A stretch of 64,000 nt of DNA from Deltaproteobacteria bacterium (GTDB lineage: Bacteria; UBA10199; JADGCS01): positions 8,800-72,799 of the forward strand of contig JACKPK010000010.1 of assembly GCA_024233595.1 (NCBI GenBank), written 5' to 3'. The notes below the pieces were generated by a model, which was given only the letters and a program-made list of their open reading frames with translations, made no database searches and was not told where the DNA came from. Within the stretch, counting starts at the first letter, position 1; the number at the start of each line of letters is the position of its first letter. Position numbers and translations under genes: made by a program. Positions 15,245 through 23,301 of this stretch are shown one piece after another.

Positions 15245-16687
15245 TTATTCCTGGATTACCGATTCTCGCCACTTTCTCACAACATCCTCCCATTTGTAAT
15301 TCTCATTGGCCCACTTGATTGCGTTTTTGCTGAGGGTGCTGTGTTTTTTTGGATCTTGATCCAGTTCTTGAATGGATTTTGTTAAAGCATTGGCTGCTTC
15401 AGTTTGATTTTCTGATCGTGGGAGCACAAGCCCTGTGACATTGTGTTGGATAGTTTCTTTAAGCGCGCCACCATCTTGGCAGATCACAGGAACCCCGCAG
15501 GCCTGTGCTTCAATGGCAACAATGCAGGATGTTTCTAAGTTTTGTAAGCTATTGGGGTGCAAGAGATAACGACACGATTGCATGACTTTAGCAAACTCTG
15601 GTTTTGCCAAACTCCCCAAAAAACGCACGCCCTCAGTTTGGAGAGCGTTCTGGACAGCTTGATAAGATTCATCATCTTCAAAGTTTTCTTTTTGCGTGTA
15701 GGTGCAACAGAGCAATTCGTAGTCAGGATCTTGTTTGCGCAAATTTTCTAAAACTTTAACTGCGGTGGTGAGGCCACGCTCTGGCCTGCTAGCAAATAAG
15801 ATTTTTTTGGATTGAGGGTTTGGGATTGGGAAAAACAGATTGGGGTCGAAGCCGTTTGTTGTTTGGTGAAAACGGGAATTGGTCCAATCTGGAAAGCGTT
15901 CTTGCCAGCGTTTTTGATGACTTTGACTCAGGAACAAGACGTCGTCGATTCGGTAATTTTGCGGTGAGAAGTTTCGGTAGACCTCGGTAAAAGCATCATC
16001 GTGTAACCAAAGAGTGTGTCGTGCCTTGGGGTTCAGGTTGCCTAAAAAAGGATCGGCAAAACGAGTCGCGATAATGTTAGGGAATTGATTGAGAGCGTGC
16101 CGGTAAGCAAATTCTGAAATCTCAAAATACGAAACCCCTTGGTGTTGACCTGGCTGATCGCAGTTACAAAACACCGCGACTTTAAGTCCTTGGTTTTTTA
16201 AAGCCTGGGCAACGTAAATCAGAGCTGATTCGGAACCGCCCAGAGCGCGTTCGTTTAGGGTGTTGGCGTTGAATTTTTTTTCAAAAAAAATACCGCCGGT
16301 GCAAAGAACAACATCAAACTGTTCTTGGTCATCGGCAATGCTTTTTCCTTTGAGGCGTTTTATATTTGTAAAAGCTTGGTTGTTTGCGGGATTGATCGCA
16401 AAGGCGATTTTGTAATGACTGATTGCAGCGTCTGACTGTCCTTGTTTTTCAAAAAGGAGAGCTTTAAAAAAATAACTACTGGCATCATGCAGAACATTGG
16501 CGTCTAATTGTTCTAAGTAAAAATACGCAGCTTTAAAGAGCTTGGCCTCAATGGCAATTGCAATCACAGTTCTGAGGTTTTCGACTGTTTTGAATTCGTT
16601 GAGCTCTTGTTCTGCTAAAGGCAGGGCATCAGCAAATTTTTTTTGTTGTAGCAAAAGATTGATTTGTTCTTGCCATGTAGTGCTCAT
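15245..16687 (-). CDS. TPR-containing glycosyltransferase, GT4-like
   Basis: A 480-residue cytoplasmic protein with about three TPR units (residues 5-120) and a GT-B glycosyltransferase domain (about 125-480). Landmarks are ALGGSESALIYVAQAL near residue 148, the hinge motif TNGFDPNLFFP near 280, the acceptor-side repeat FASRPERGLTTAV, and the donor-binding end ETSCIVAIEAQACGVPVIC with Glu residues spaced as in family 4 enzymes. It transfers a sugar from a nucleotide sugar to an unknown acceptor; similar TPR-GT fusions modify proteins such as pilins or flagellins, or surface polysaccharides. A second TPR glycosyltransferase lies at 18008, so the two may act in one pathway. The upstream ATG has no strong ribosome site. 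Confidence 0.87.
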   Translation of the reverse strand: MSTTWQEQINLLLQQKKFADALPLAEQELNEFKTVENLRTVIAIAIEAKLFKAAYFYLEQLDANVLHDASSYFFKALLFEKQGQSDAAISHYKIAFAINPANNQAFTNIKRLKGKSIADDQEQFDVVLCTGGIFFEKKFNANTLNERALGGSESALIYVAQALKNQGLKVAVFCNCDQPGQHQGVSYFEISEFAYRHALNQFPNIIATRFADPFLGNLNPKARHTLWLHDDAFTEVYRNFSPQNYRIDDVLFLSQSHQKRWQERFPDWTNSRFHQTTNGFDPNLFFPIPNPQSKKILFASRPERGLTTAVKVLENLRKQDPDYELLCCTYTQKENFEDDESYQAVQNALQTEGVRFLGSLAKPEFAKVMQSCRYLLHPNSLQNLETSCIVAIEAQACGVPVICQDGGALKETIQHNVTGLVLPRSENQTEAANALTKSIQELDQDPKKHSTLSKNAIKWANENYKWEDVVRKWRESVIQE

Positions 16688-16827
16688 GAGGTGTTCGTAT
16701 TATTTATCTTGCTTGTCGGCAAGCGAATCTGATGATTTTGTGCACTGACAATCGTGATTGCCAGATGACTGTAGAACTCGATAGAGCAGGGCGAGACACT
16801 CTTATTGTATCATTTTAGGGAGATAAA

Positions 16828-18000
16828 ATGAGGATCCGATTTAAAAAGACCGTCATCTGTGTTTTGTTTTTGTGTACAGTGCTGCCTCTTGGCAGCGTTT
16901 TTGCGCAAAAGCCAAGCTTAAAAATCGCCGTGGTGGAACGCTCTCGGCTTTTAAACTCAAATGAAGCACGTGGGACTCTTCTTAAACTTGCGGCCTCTTA
17001 TAAAAAACAAATTTTAAGAAGAACAAACTCATCTCTTCGTATCGATTTAAAAAAAATACCGTTCTCAGGTGATCAAGAACGTTTAAAAGAACAATTAGAA
17101 CAATTTGTGGCTGATGGCGGGCATTTTGTTTTTCTTCCTGATGACCCAGAGGCGCAAAGTGAAATCTTGGCAAAACAAGCCAAATTGCCTGTGAGCTTTT
17201 TGTCTTTTAGCGGATCAAAACCCAAAAAGCTCCCTAAGAAACGCTATTGGCGTTTTGTACCGGACACAACGGCGGGGTTGCAAGGTTTGGCGGAGCGTCT
17301 CAATGCCAAAGGCATTCAGAATGTGATTCTTGTGGCAGAAGATTCCGAAGCGGGAGAGCAAAGGCTGAGTTCATTCACAAAGCTTTGGAGTGCCCGCAAA
17401 GGAAAAGTGCAACTGGTCGTTAAGCATGACCAAAAATTAGGGCGTGTTTCTAAAATCACAGCCGACCTGATCCGTGGTGTTAGCGAGAGCCTGCAAGAAG
17501 CAGAAAAAACAGCCATTGTTTTGATGATTCCTGAATTTTACGATGAGATTTTAGCTGATGCCGAACACTTTGCGATTTTAAAAAAGGTGTCTTGGTATGC
17601 AGAGGAGTCCGTATTTAAAGATAATGTGTTAGATCGCGGCTTTTCGCAGGCTATGGCTGCTGCGGTTAAATTAACGGCGATTCGTTTACAAGAGCGTGCG
17701 TCTTCTAAAACCTATCGAGGCATTCAGTATCGCTTGAAACAAGGGGTCAGAAGTAAAACCAGTTTTGCCGATTGGGCGGCTGTGGATGCGTTGTTTTTGT
17801 TAACGGATCAAGCGATAAAAGACCCGCGTTTTTGGGAACAGAAGAATTGGCAAAGCGATTTCATAGAATCGGCAGCGAGTAAAAATCTCTTTACTGGTCG
17901 TTTTGACTTTGATCGCAATCAATTAAGAAGTGGTGGCTCATTTGAAATCAAACAGGTCACCGAGCGTAATGGCAGGGTTTATTGGAAAGTTATTAAGTGA
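16828..18000 (+). CDS. Periplasmic binding-protein-like (type I) protein
   Basis: A 390-residue secreted protein. The first 27 residues form a signal peptide (hydrophobic core VICVLFLCTVLPLGSV, cleavage likely after VFA). The mature part follows the pattern of type I periplasmic binding proteins and branched-chain amino-acid receptors: a first lobe with LKIAVVERS, a central GLAERLNAKGIQNVILVAEDSEAGEQRL segment typical of the second lobe, and a C-terminal stretch ADWAAVDALFLLTDQA. The same fold occurs in LpoA, which activates peptidoglycan synthases, so a cell-wall role is an alternative to transport. It has no ABC permease neighbours, which favours a sensor or LpoA-like role. An AGGGAG site precedes the ATG. 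It converges on the TPR gene at 18008. Confidence 0.7.
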   Translation: MRIRFKKTVICVLFLCTVLPLGSVFAQKPSLKIAVVERSRLLNSNEARGTLLKLAASYKKQILRRTNSSLRIDLKKIPFSGDQERLKEQLEQFVADGGHFVFLPDDPEAQSEILAKQAKLPVSFLSFSGSKPKKLPKKRYWRFVPDTTAGLQGLAERLNAKGIQNVILVAEDSEAGEQRLSSFTKLWSARKGKVQLVVKHDQKLGRVSKITADLIRGVSESLQEAEKTAIVLMIPEFYDEILADAEHFAILKKVSWYAEESVFKDNVLDRGFSQAMAAAVKLTAIRLQERASSKTYRGIQYRLKQGVRSKTSFADWAAVDALFLLTDQAIKDPRFWEQKNWQSDFIESAASKNLFTGRFDFDRNQLRSGGSFEIKQVTERNGRVYWKVIK

Positions 18001-18007
18001 TGACTTC

Positions 18008-19732
18008 TTAAAAACTTTTGTTTTTAAGCTCTACATTGATGCGTTCTAAAGTCTCGCTCCAACTATTAACCTGTTCTTGATGAAACAAAGTGAGGCTCTG
18101 AAACCACTTGGACGCTGTTTTGTTTTGATTATTTGGTGCGGGCTCAAAATCGTGCCCATGAACCCGGTGACAAAGCATCCAGGTTTCTTTGCCTAGAGCG
18201 GCAGATAAAATCGCGTTGCAGGAATTAATCGAAATCACCAAATCGAGGCTCGCGATCAAAGCGGCCAGCTCATCGAGATCGTCTTTTAAATTGATGTTCT
18301 CTAAGTGTAATAAATCAAGTCCGGTGCGTTGGGTGAAATCAGCGCGTTCTTTGCTAGTGTCGCCATATTGTAAATCAACAAAACAAATGTCTTTTAAAGC
18401 GAGGATGTTTTGCCAGCTTAAAAGAGGGATGCTGGAACGGTTGCGCACACTACGGTCCAGGCCTTCTGATTTAGCAAAGCTGCGCCAATTGATCCCAATA
18501 AAATGCTTTTTGTCAGAAAGTGAGCTGAGTTTTTGTCGCCATTTATTTTGTTTTTTTGTGCAGGCCTTTAAATAGGATGGCAAGGCTTCGTGTTTGGGTT
18601 CAAAGAAAAGAGGTCCCAAAGCGGTGGCGCTGGACGCGTAAAAATCGATGGTGTCGTCTTGGCTTGGTTCAGGAATGGGGCGATTTGTGGGCACAACTTC
18701 TGTTCCTGGAAAACTGCGTTCAAATAACGTTTTTAAACGAGCGTCAGCTTCTATGATGAGGAAGTCGACTTCCTGTTGCAGTTTAGAAAAAGTTTGCGCA
18801 AAAAAAATCTCGTCTCCCACACCTTGCTCAGAGAGAAGCAATAAAGCCTTTTTGTTTAATGGTTCTCCGGTCCATAACGTTTGCGAAAGGTGTTGGAGGT
18901 GTTTGTATTCGGGCAGGCTGAGTCTGGCTTCGTAAGCTTGTTGCGCTTCTTTAAAAAGGTTTAATTTAAAAAGCACCAGAGCCTTGTGGAAACTCACTCT
19001 TTTGTCGTTTGGGGTTAGTCTTTCGGCCTGCTCAAATTCGGCAAGGGCTTTAAGCCACTGCTCTTGCTCCTTGTAAACCAAAGCTTTTTGACAAAGCGCC
19101 GGCGTGTAATTGGGGTTGATTTGCAACACTGTGTCTATGAGTTTGGTTGCTGCTTCAAGATTGCCAAGGTCTAATTCAAGGGCAGCTAAATTGTGTAAGG
19201 CAGGGATGTGTCTAGGAGCAATTTCTAAGGCATTTGTGTAGGCAGCGTGGGCTTTGCGGTCTTCGCCTAAACTCCGAAAGCAATTGCCCAAATTAGTCCA
19301 CGTTTTGAGGTGTTTGGGCTGTGCTTGCAAGGCTTTGTGAAAATACTCCAAAGCTTGCTCGTGATTTTGTGTGGTCGACAACAGAATTCCTTTTTGACAC
19401 AGGGCTTCGGTGTAATGAGGATCTAGCTGTAATGCCTGATCAAAGGCTTGTGCAGCTTTGCTAGGGTTTGCTGTTTTTTGGAAAGCCAGTCCCAAATTAA
19501 ACCAAGCTGCTTTGTTGTCTTTTTGAAGGTCCAAGCTTTTTTGTAAATGAAGAATGGCATCAGACTCTTGTCGGCTTTGGATCAGAGCGGTTCCCAAAAG
19601 AAAGTGGGCCTGGTCTGAATGACTGTGTTGTTTTAAAAAGTCGCGGTAAAGTGAGATCGCTGTTTTGATGTCTCCTTGTTGGTGGAGATTTTTTATGTGT
19701 TCTAAATTTTGAGGAGATGTTTTTTCACCCAT
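18008..19732 (-). CDS. TPR protein with glycosyltransferase (GT9/GT41-like) C-terminal domain
   Basis: A 574-residue protein. Residues 8-285 hold about eight TPR units with textbook A.Y..AL.L.P and G....LG repeats. The C-terminal part (about 290-574) looks like a GT-B fold of the heptosyltransferase or O-GlcNAc-transferase-like type: LLLLSEQGVGDEIFFAQTF, KHFIGINWRSF near residue 400, and DLVISINSCNAILSAALGKE near 520, followed by WMLCHRVHGHDFEPA. Such TPR-GT proteins glycosylate surface proteins or lipopolysaccharide. It stands alone, convergent with the binding-protein-like gene and divergent from the histone gene. The substrate cannot be inferred. Confidence 0.83.
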   Translation of the reverse strand: MGEKTSPQNLEHIKNLHQQGDIKTAISLYRDFLKQHSHSDQAHFLLGTALIQSRQESDAILHLQKSLDLQKDNKAAWFNLGLAFQKTANPSKAAQAFDQALQLDPHYTEALCQKGILLSTTQNHEQALEYFHKALQAQPKHLKTWTNLGNCFRSLGEDRKAHAAYTNALEIAPRHIPALHNLAALELDLGNLEAATKLIDTVLQINPNYTPALCQKALVYKEQEQWLKALAEFEQAERLTPNDKRVSFHKALVLFKLNLFKEAQQAYEARLSLPEYKHLQHLSQTLWTGEPLNKKALLLLSEQGVGDEIFFAQTFSKLQQEVDFLIIEADARLKTLFERSFPGTEVVPTNRPIPEPSQDDTIDFYASSATALGPLFFEPKHEALPSYLKACTKKQNKWRQKLSSLSDKKHFIGINWRSFAKSEGLDRSVRNRSSIPLLSWQNILALKDICFVDLQYGDTSKERADFTQRTGLDLLHLENINLKDDLDELAALIASLDLVISINSCNAILSAALGKETWMLCHRVHGHDFEPAPNNQNKTASKWFQSLTLFHQEQVNSWSETLERINVELKNKSF

Positions 19733-19906
19733 GGTCTTTTCTTAAAGCAATAGTTAAACGCGAAATAAAGGCTTATTTGGGCATTTATCTGTTTAAAAAA
19801 AATTGCCTAAGCATGCGTGTTTGGGTAGGGGTGTTCAGATAGGCCTTTAATAAGTTTTTATTTTGGGCAGTTTTGACTTTTAAAAACCATGTTAAGGAGA
19901 ACAAAA

Positions 19907-20137
19907 ATGGCTAAGAAAAAAGCAAAAAAGAAAGCAACCACTACTAAGAAAAAATCAAAAGAAATGCTTTTGGTTGGTAGCAAAACTAAAGACGCTTTGC
20001 GTTCTGCAGGATGCAACGTAGCTGGTGATGCATTGGATGCATTGAACGAAGTTGTTTACTGGTACATCCAACAAGCTTCTACACGTGCACAAGCAAACGG
20101 TCGTAAGACAGTTCGTGGTCACGATTTCATGGCTTAA
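19907..20137 (+). CDS. Bacterial histone-fold protein with lysine-rich tail
   Basis: A 76-residue DNA-binding protein with a strong ribosome site (AAGGAGA) before the ATG at 19907; an earlier in-frame start at 19889 is unlikely. Residues 1-23 are a tail of Lys, Ala and Thr. Residues 24-76 read as one histone fold: helix 1 MLLVGSKTKDALRSAG, loop, long helix 2 GDALDALNEVVYWYIQQASTRAQA, and the loop-2 motif NGRKTVRGHDF, which matches the RKTV..D motif of archaeal and bacterial histones. Helix 3 is nearly absent, as in the short histone of Bdellovibrio (Bd0055). Those histones form dimers and coat or bend DNA. It is a single gene sharing a terminator with rpsT. The tail, longer than I would expect for the short type, is the main oddity. 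Confidence 0.85.
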   Translation: MAKKKAKKKATTTKKKSKEMLLVGSKTKDALRSAGCNVAGDALDALNEVVYWYIQQASTRAQANGRKTVRGHDFMA

Positions 20138-20157
20138 TTTGTATTTTATTTAAGCAT

Positions 20158-20197
20158 AAAAAAACCCCGGTACCTTGCGGTATCGGGGTTTTCTTTT
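20158..20197. terminator. Bidirectional intrinsic terminator (histone / rpsT)
   Basis: Stem CCCCGGTACC / GGTATCGGGG (one G-T pair), loop TTGC, with a T-rich tract to the right and a run of A's (T's on the other strand) to the left. It can end both convergent genes. Confidence 0.88.
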
Positions 20198-20218
20198 GTC
20201 TAAAATCTTTAAAAAAGA

Positions 20219-20461
20219 TTACGCAGCGTTTTTCATAGCGCGTGCTACTTTTTTAGCAGCTGATTTACGTTTGATCACACCTTTGCGAGCAGCAGTGTCT
20301 AATTTGCTTTGCAAAAGGCTCAAAAGTTTTGTGGCTTCTTCTTTAGGCGCATTGAGGAACTTTTTAGTCAATGTGTGTAGTTCTGCTTTAATGCTTTTGT
20401 TGCGAGCGTTTCTTTTTAAGTTCTGACGGTGCCTTTTGAGTGCCGATTTGTGGTTTGCCAT
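20219..20461 (-). CDS. rpsT: 30S ribosomal protein S20
   Basis: An 80-residue basic protein that binds 16S rRNA in the small subunit. The start is the ATG at 20461 (MANHKSALKRHRQNLKRNAR), the conserved N-terminus of bS20, with GGAGA before it. Three long helices rich in Lys and Arg cover the whole length, and the C-terminal KGVIKRKSAAKKVARAMK is conserved. Length is slightly short (usual 84-90). It is monocistronic, convergent with the histone gene, and divergent from the lysine-degradation genes. Confidence 0.96.
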   Translation of the reverse strand: MANHKSALKRHRQNLKRNARNKSIKAELHTLTKKFLNAPKEEATKLLSLLQSKLDTAARKGVIKRKSAAKKVARAMKNAA

Positions 20462-20735
20462 AAAAATCTCCAATAAATTCAAACTTTTTAAACGCCTATT
20501 CTGAATAAGCGTTTGGGAGCGCGTATCTACCAAAAACTTTGTCTCAGAGTCAATGAATCTTCCAAGAGAATCCCAAAGAAGCCTCTGATTTAGCCTGAAT
20601 TGCATGACGAAGGTCTTATTTTTTCGCAAAATTATATGACGAAGGTGCTCTGGGTTTTCCTGTCTATTCTATATAAATATAATAAAAACAATGTGTTATG
20701 TTTTTTGTCGTGTTTTTCAGGTGCAATTGAATCTT

Positions 20736-20764
20736 TTTACAGCTTTCCTGTTCTCTTATATAAT
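20736..20764 (+). promoter_or_regulatory. Promoter of kdd placing the transcription start at the ATG
   Basis: TTTACA (20736-20741), exactly 17 bases, TATAAT (20759-20764), six bases, then the ATG at 20771. Five of six and six of six matches to the sigma-70 consensus. No ribosome site is present before the ATG. Confidence 0.68.
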
Positions 20765-20770
20765 ACGTCT

Positions 20771-21811
20771 ATGGGTGATTTACGGTCAGGAGATAACTTG
20801 GGGCTGCATCGGGTGCTTGATACCCCCAAGGTCATTCCTCAAAACGCGAAACAATTGGATGCCAAGTCTTCGTTGTATGACAATGAACTTTGCGCGCAGG
20901 TGCATTTTTTACAGATTGATTCAGCGAGTTTCAATCAGCTTGCCAAGGCTTACCCTGATGACAGCGATTTAAAAGCGGCGGTGATGAGCATTGTGAATGA
21001 GCGGGGCAAAATGCAGAATCCTGTGACGGGTTCTGGAGGTATGTTTTTAGGGCAGATTGCCGAAATTGGTCCGAAGTTTCCAAACAAAGACATTCAGATT
21101 GGTGATGAGATCTGTTCTTTGATTTCATTAACAGCGACACCTCTTTTGCTTGAAGAAATCGAAAGTGTTGATCGTAAAAAAGAACGTTTGGCTGTTCGTG
21201 CCAAAGCTTATCTTTTTGCTAACTCCATTTTTGCTAAAATGCCGCAAGGGATTTCTCGTGGAGCTGCGTTGGCATCCTTTGATGTTTGTGGCGCGCCCGC
21301 TTTGGCATTGCATCACGCCAACGCAGGGCAGGTCGTTTTTTTGATGGGGCTTGGCAAAGCTGGTCGACAAGTGGCTAGCGCTTTAAGGAATCGCTTTGGC
21401 AAGGACATCAATTTATTTGGCTGTGACGCTAGTCAGAATGCGGTCGATGATTTTAATCAAGAGTTTGAGTCTGGGCATTTTTTTACAGCGAACGCACAGG
21501 ATCCGATTGCATTGCGACAGGCTTTGGTGTCGCGAGCACAAGATCTTGCTGACCTGAGTATCAATTGCGTCAACGTACCTGACACAGAGATGCCAAGTAT
21601 TCTTTGCACCAAAGACCAAGGTTGTTGTGTGTTTTTTTCGATGGCAACTGATTTTCAAAAAGCCACTCTGGGTGTTGAGTCAGTTGGCAAAGATATCAAT
21701 TTAATCATGGGGCGTGGCTATGTCCCGGGTCATTCAGACTTGGTTGTGACTTTGCTTAAAAAAGATCCTTGGTTACTTAATTTTTTTGAAAATAATTTTG
21801 GCGGGGAGTGA
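20771..21811 (+). CDS. kdd: L-erythro-3,5-diaminohexanoate dehydrogenase
   Basis: Third enzyme of lysine fermentation: NAD-dependent oxidative deamination of 3,5-diaminohexanoate to 5-amino-3-oxohexanoate. The protein has 346 residues from the ATG at 20771; MGDLRSGDNLGLHRVLDT aligns with the conserved N-terminus of clostridial and fusobacterial Kdd (GDK.G.HRV). The frame is open further upstream but without any family sequence. The Rossmann motif VVFLMGLGKAGRQVASALR sits at residues 188-206. The next gene, kamA, starts at the base where this one stops (TGATG), so the two are coupled. The promoter structure predicts a leaderless mRNA. It heads the lysine gene group. Confidence 0.93.
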   Translation: MGDLRSGDNLGLHRVLDTPKVIPQNAKQLDAKSSLYDNELCAQVHFLQIDSASFNQLAKAYPDDSDLKAAVMSIVNERGKMQNPVTGSGGMFLGQIAEIGPKFPNKDIQIGDEICSLISLTATPLLLEEIESVDRKKERLAVRAKAYLFANSIFAKMPQGISRGAALASFDVCGAPALALHHANAGQVVFLMGLGKAGRQVASALRNRFGKDINLFGCDASQNAVDDFNQEFESGHFFTANAQDPIALRQALVSRAQDLADLSINCVNVPDTEMPSILCTKDQGCCVFFSMATDFQKATLGVESVGKDINLIMGRGYVPGHSDLVVTLLKKDPWLLNFFENNFGGE

Positions 21812-23166
21812 TGATGGAACCTCATATCGAAAATCAAAATGAACAAATGATTCCTGAGCACCGACGTTTGCGCTCGGGCGAGTTCTGGCAAGTGATTCCT
21901 GCTTATCAAAGCGTCGATGAAAAAACATTTTTGGATTACAAATGGCAGCTTAAGCATTCTATCACCAGTGTGAAAAAACTTTTAGAAACGCTCAAAGACC
22001 TTGTGCCGGCAGATTTTTATAAAGATGTGGAAAAAGGTTTTCATCATGTTCCCATGGCGGTGCGCATTTCTCCTTATGTGATGTCTTTGATCGATTGGGA
22101 CAACCCTTACGAAGACCCTTTGCGCAGACAGTTTTTGCCATTGGCCAGTCAGCTTAAACCTGACCATCCCGAATTGCATTTGGACACTTTGCACGAGCAG
22201 GCTGATTCGCCTGTACCGGGCTTCACGCATCGTTATCCCGATAAAGCGCTTTTACTCGCTCTGGATATTTGCCCAGTGTATTGTCGTTATTGCACGCGCA
22301 GTTATGGTGTGGGTTTTGATACCGATGAAGTCGAGAAGGTTAAGTTTTCGCAAGACGTGGCACGTTACCAAAAAATATTTGAGTACATTAAAAGTCAGCC
22401 ACAGTTAGAAGACATTGTGCTCAGTGGTGGCGATGCCTACATGTTGCGCTCCGAGCGCTTGCGCTATCTTGGTGAAAATCTTTTGGCGATCCCGCATGTG
22501 CGTCGTATTCGCATTGCGACCAAAGGACCGGCCATTATGCCCATGAAGCTTTTAACTGATCACGATTGGTATGGGGCTTTGCGCGACATTGTTGAACAAG
22601 GGCGGTACTTGCACAAAGAGGTTTGTGTTCACACGCATTTTTCTCACCCTCAAGAAGTCAGTGATATTTCAAAACGCGCCATGGATCGCCTTATGGAAGA
22701 CGGCATCACTGTGCGCAACCAAGCTGTTTTGCAACGTGGTGTTAACGATGACAAAAACATCATGGTGCTTTTGGCAAGACGTTTGGCTTACCTGAATGTG
22801 CAATCGTATTATGTTTACATGCATGATTTGGTGAAAGGGGTAGAGGATTTGCGCACCACTTTGCAAACTGGGTTGGATATCGAAAAATTTGTACGGGGTT
22901 CCACTGCTGGTTTTAACACGCCTAACTTTGTTGTGGATGCTCCTGGTGGTGGTGGTAAACGCAGCATTCATAGCTACGAACATTATGATCCCGAAACAGG
23001 AATTTCTATTTACACCGCACCCAGTGTGAAACCAGGGCAGTATTTTTATTACTTTGACCCCATCGACACGCTCTCGCCAAATATTCAAGCAGACTGGCAA
23101 AACCAAACCAAACGCGAAGAAATGAAAGAAGCCGCTCTTGTGGCAGCCAAACATGGTCGTAAATGA
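21811..23166 (+). CDS. kamA: L-lysine 2,3-aminomutase
   Basis: Radical SAM, PLP-dependent enzyme that converts L-lysine to L-beta-lysine, the first step of lysine fermentation. It has 451 residues from the ATG at 21811. The iron-sulfur motif CPVYCRYC is at C154, C158 and C161; the SAM-binding LEDIVLSGGDAYML and the catalytic-domain pieces VCVHTHFSHPQEV and QAVLQRGVNDD follow. The C-terminal PLP region (DAPGGGGKR) is also present. A GGGGAG sequence precedes the start and the codon overlaps the stop of kdd. Length and motif order are those of true KamA, not the shorter EpmB that acts on elongation factor P. Confidence 0.95.
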   Translation: MMEPHIENQNEQMIPEHRRLRSGEFWQVIPAYQSVDEKTFLDYKWQLKHSITSVKKLLETLKDLVPADFYKDVEKGFHHVPMAVRISPYVMSLIDWDNPYEDPLRRQFLPLASQLKPDHPELHLDTLHEQADSPVPGFTHRYPDKALLLALDICPVYCRYCTRSYGVGFDTDEVEKVKFSQDVARYQKIFEYIKSQPQLEDIVLSGGDAYMLRSERLRYLGENLLAIPHVRRIRIATKGPAIMPMKLLTDHDWYGALRDIVEQGRYLHKEVCVHTHFSHPQEVSDISKRAMDRLMEDGITVRNQAVLQRGVNDDKNIMVLLARRLAYLNVQSYYVYMHDLVKGVEDLRTTLQTGLDIEKFVRGSTAGFNTPNFVVDAPGGGGKRSIHSYEHYDPETGISIYTAPSVKPGQYFYYFDPIDTLSPNIQADWQNQTKREEMKEAALVAAKHGRK

Positions 23167-23289
23167 TATTGATGATCAAAAAAAGAGTCTCTTGAAAATG
23201 TTAACCTTGTTAAATGCTGTTAACTTTTGTTTGAACTCAAAGTTCGTGCAAAGACGGTTTTTACTGTAGGCAATTGTTAAGAATGAGGG

Positions 23290-23295
23290 TAGAAT
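23290..23295 (+). promoter_or_regulatory. -10 element of the hybrid histidine kinase gene
   Basis: TAGAAT lies six bases before the ATG at 23302, with TAGGCA at 23267-23272 (17-base spacer). No ribosome site is seen, so a leaderless transcript is predicted. Confidence 0.5.
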
Positions 23296-23301
23296 ATTAG
23301 G

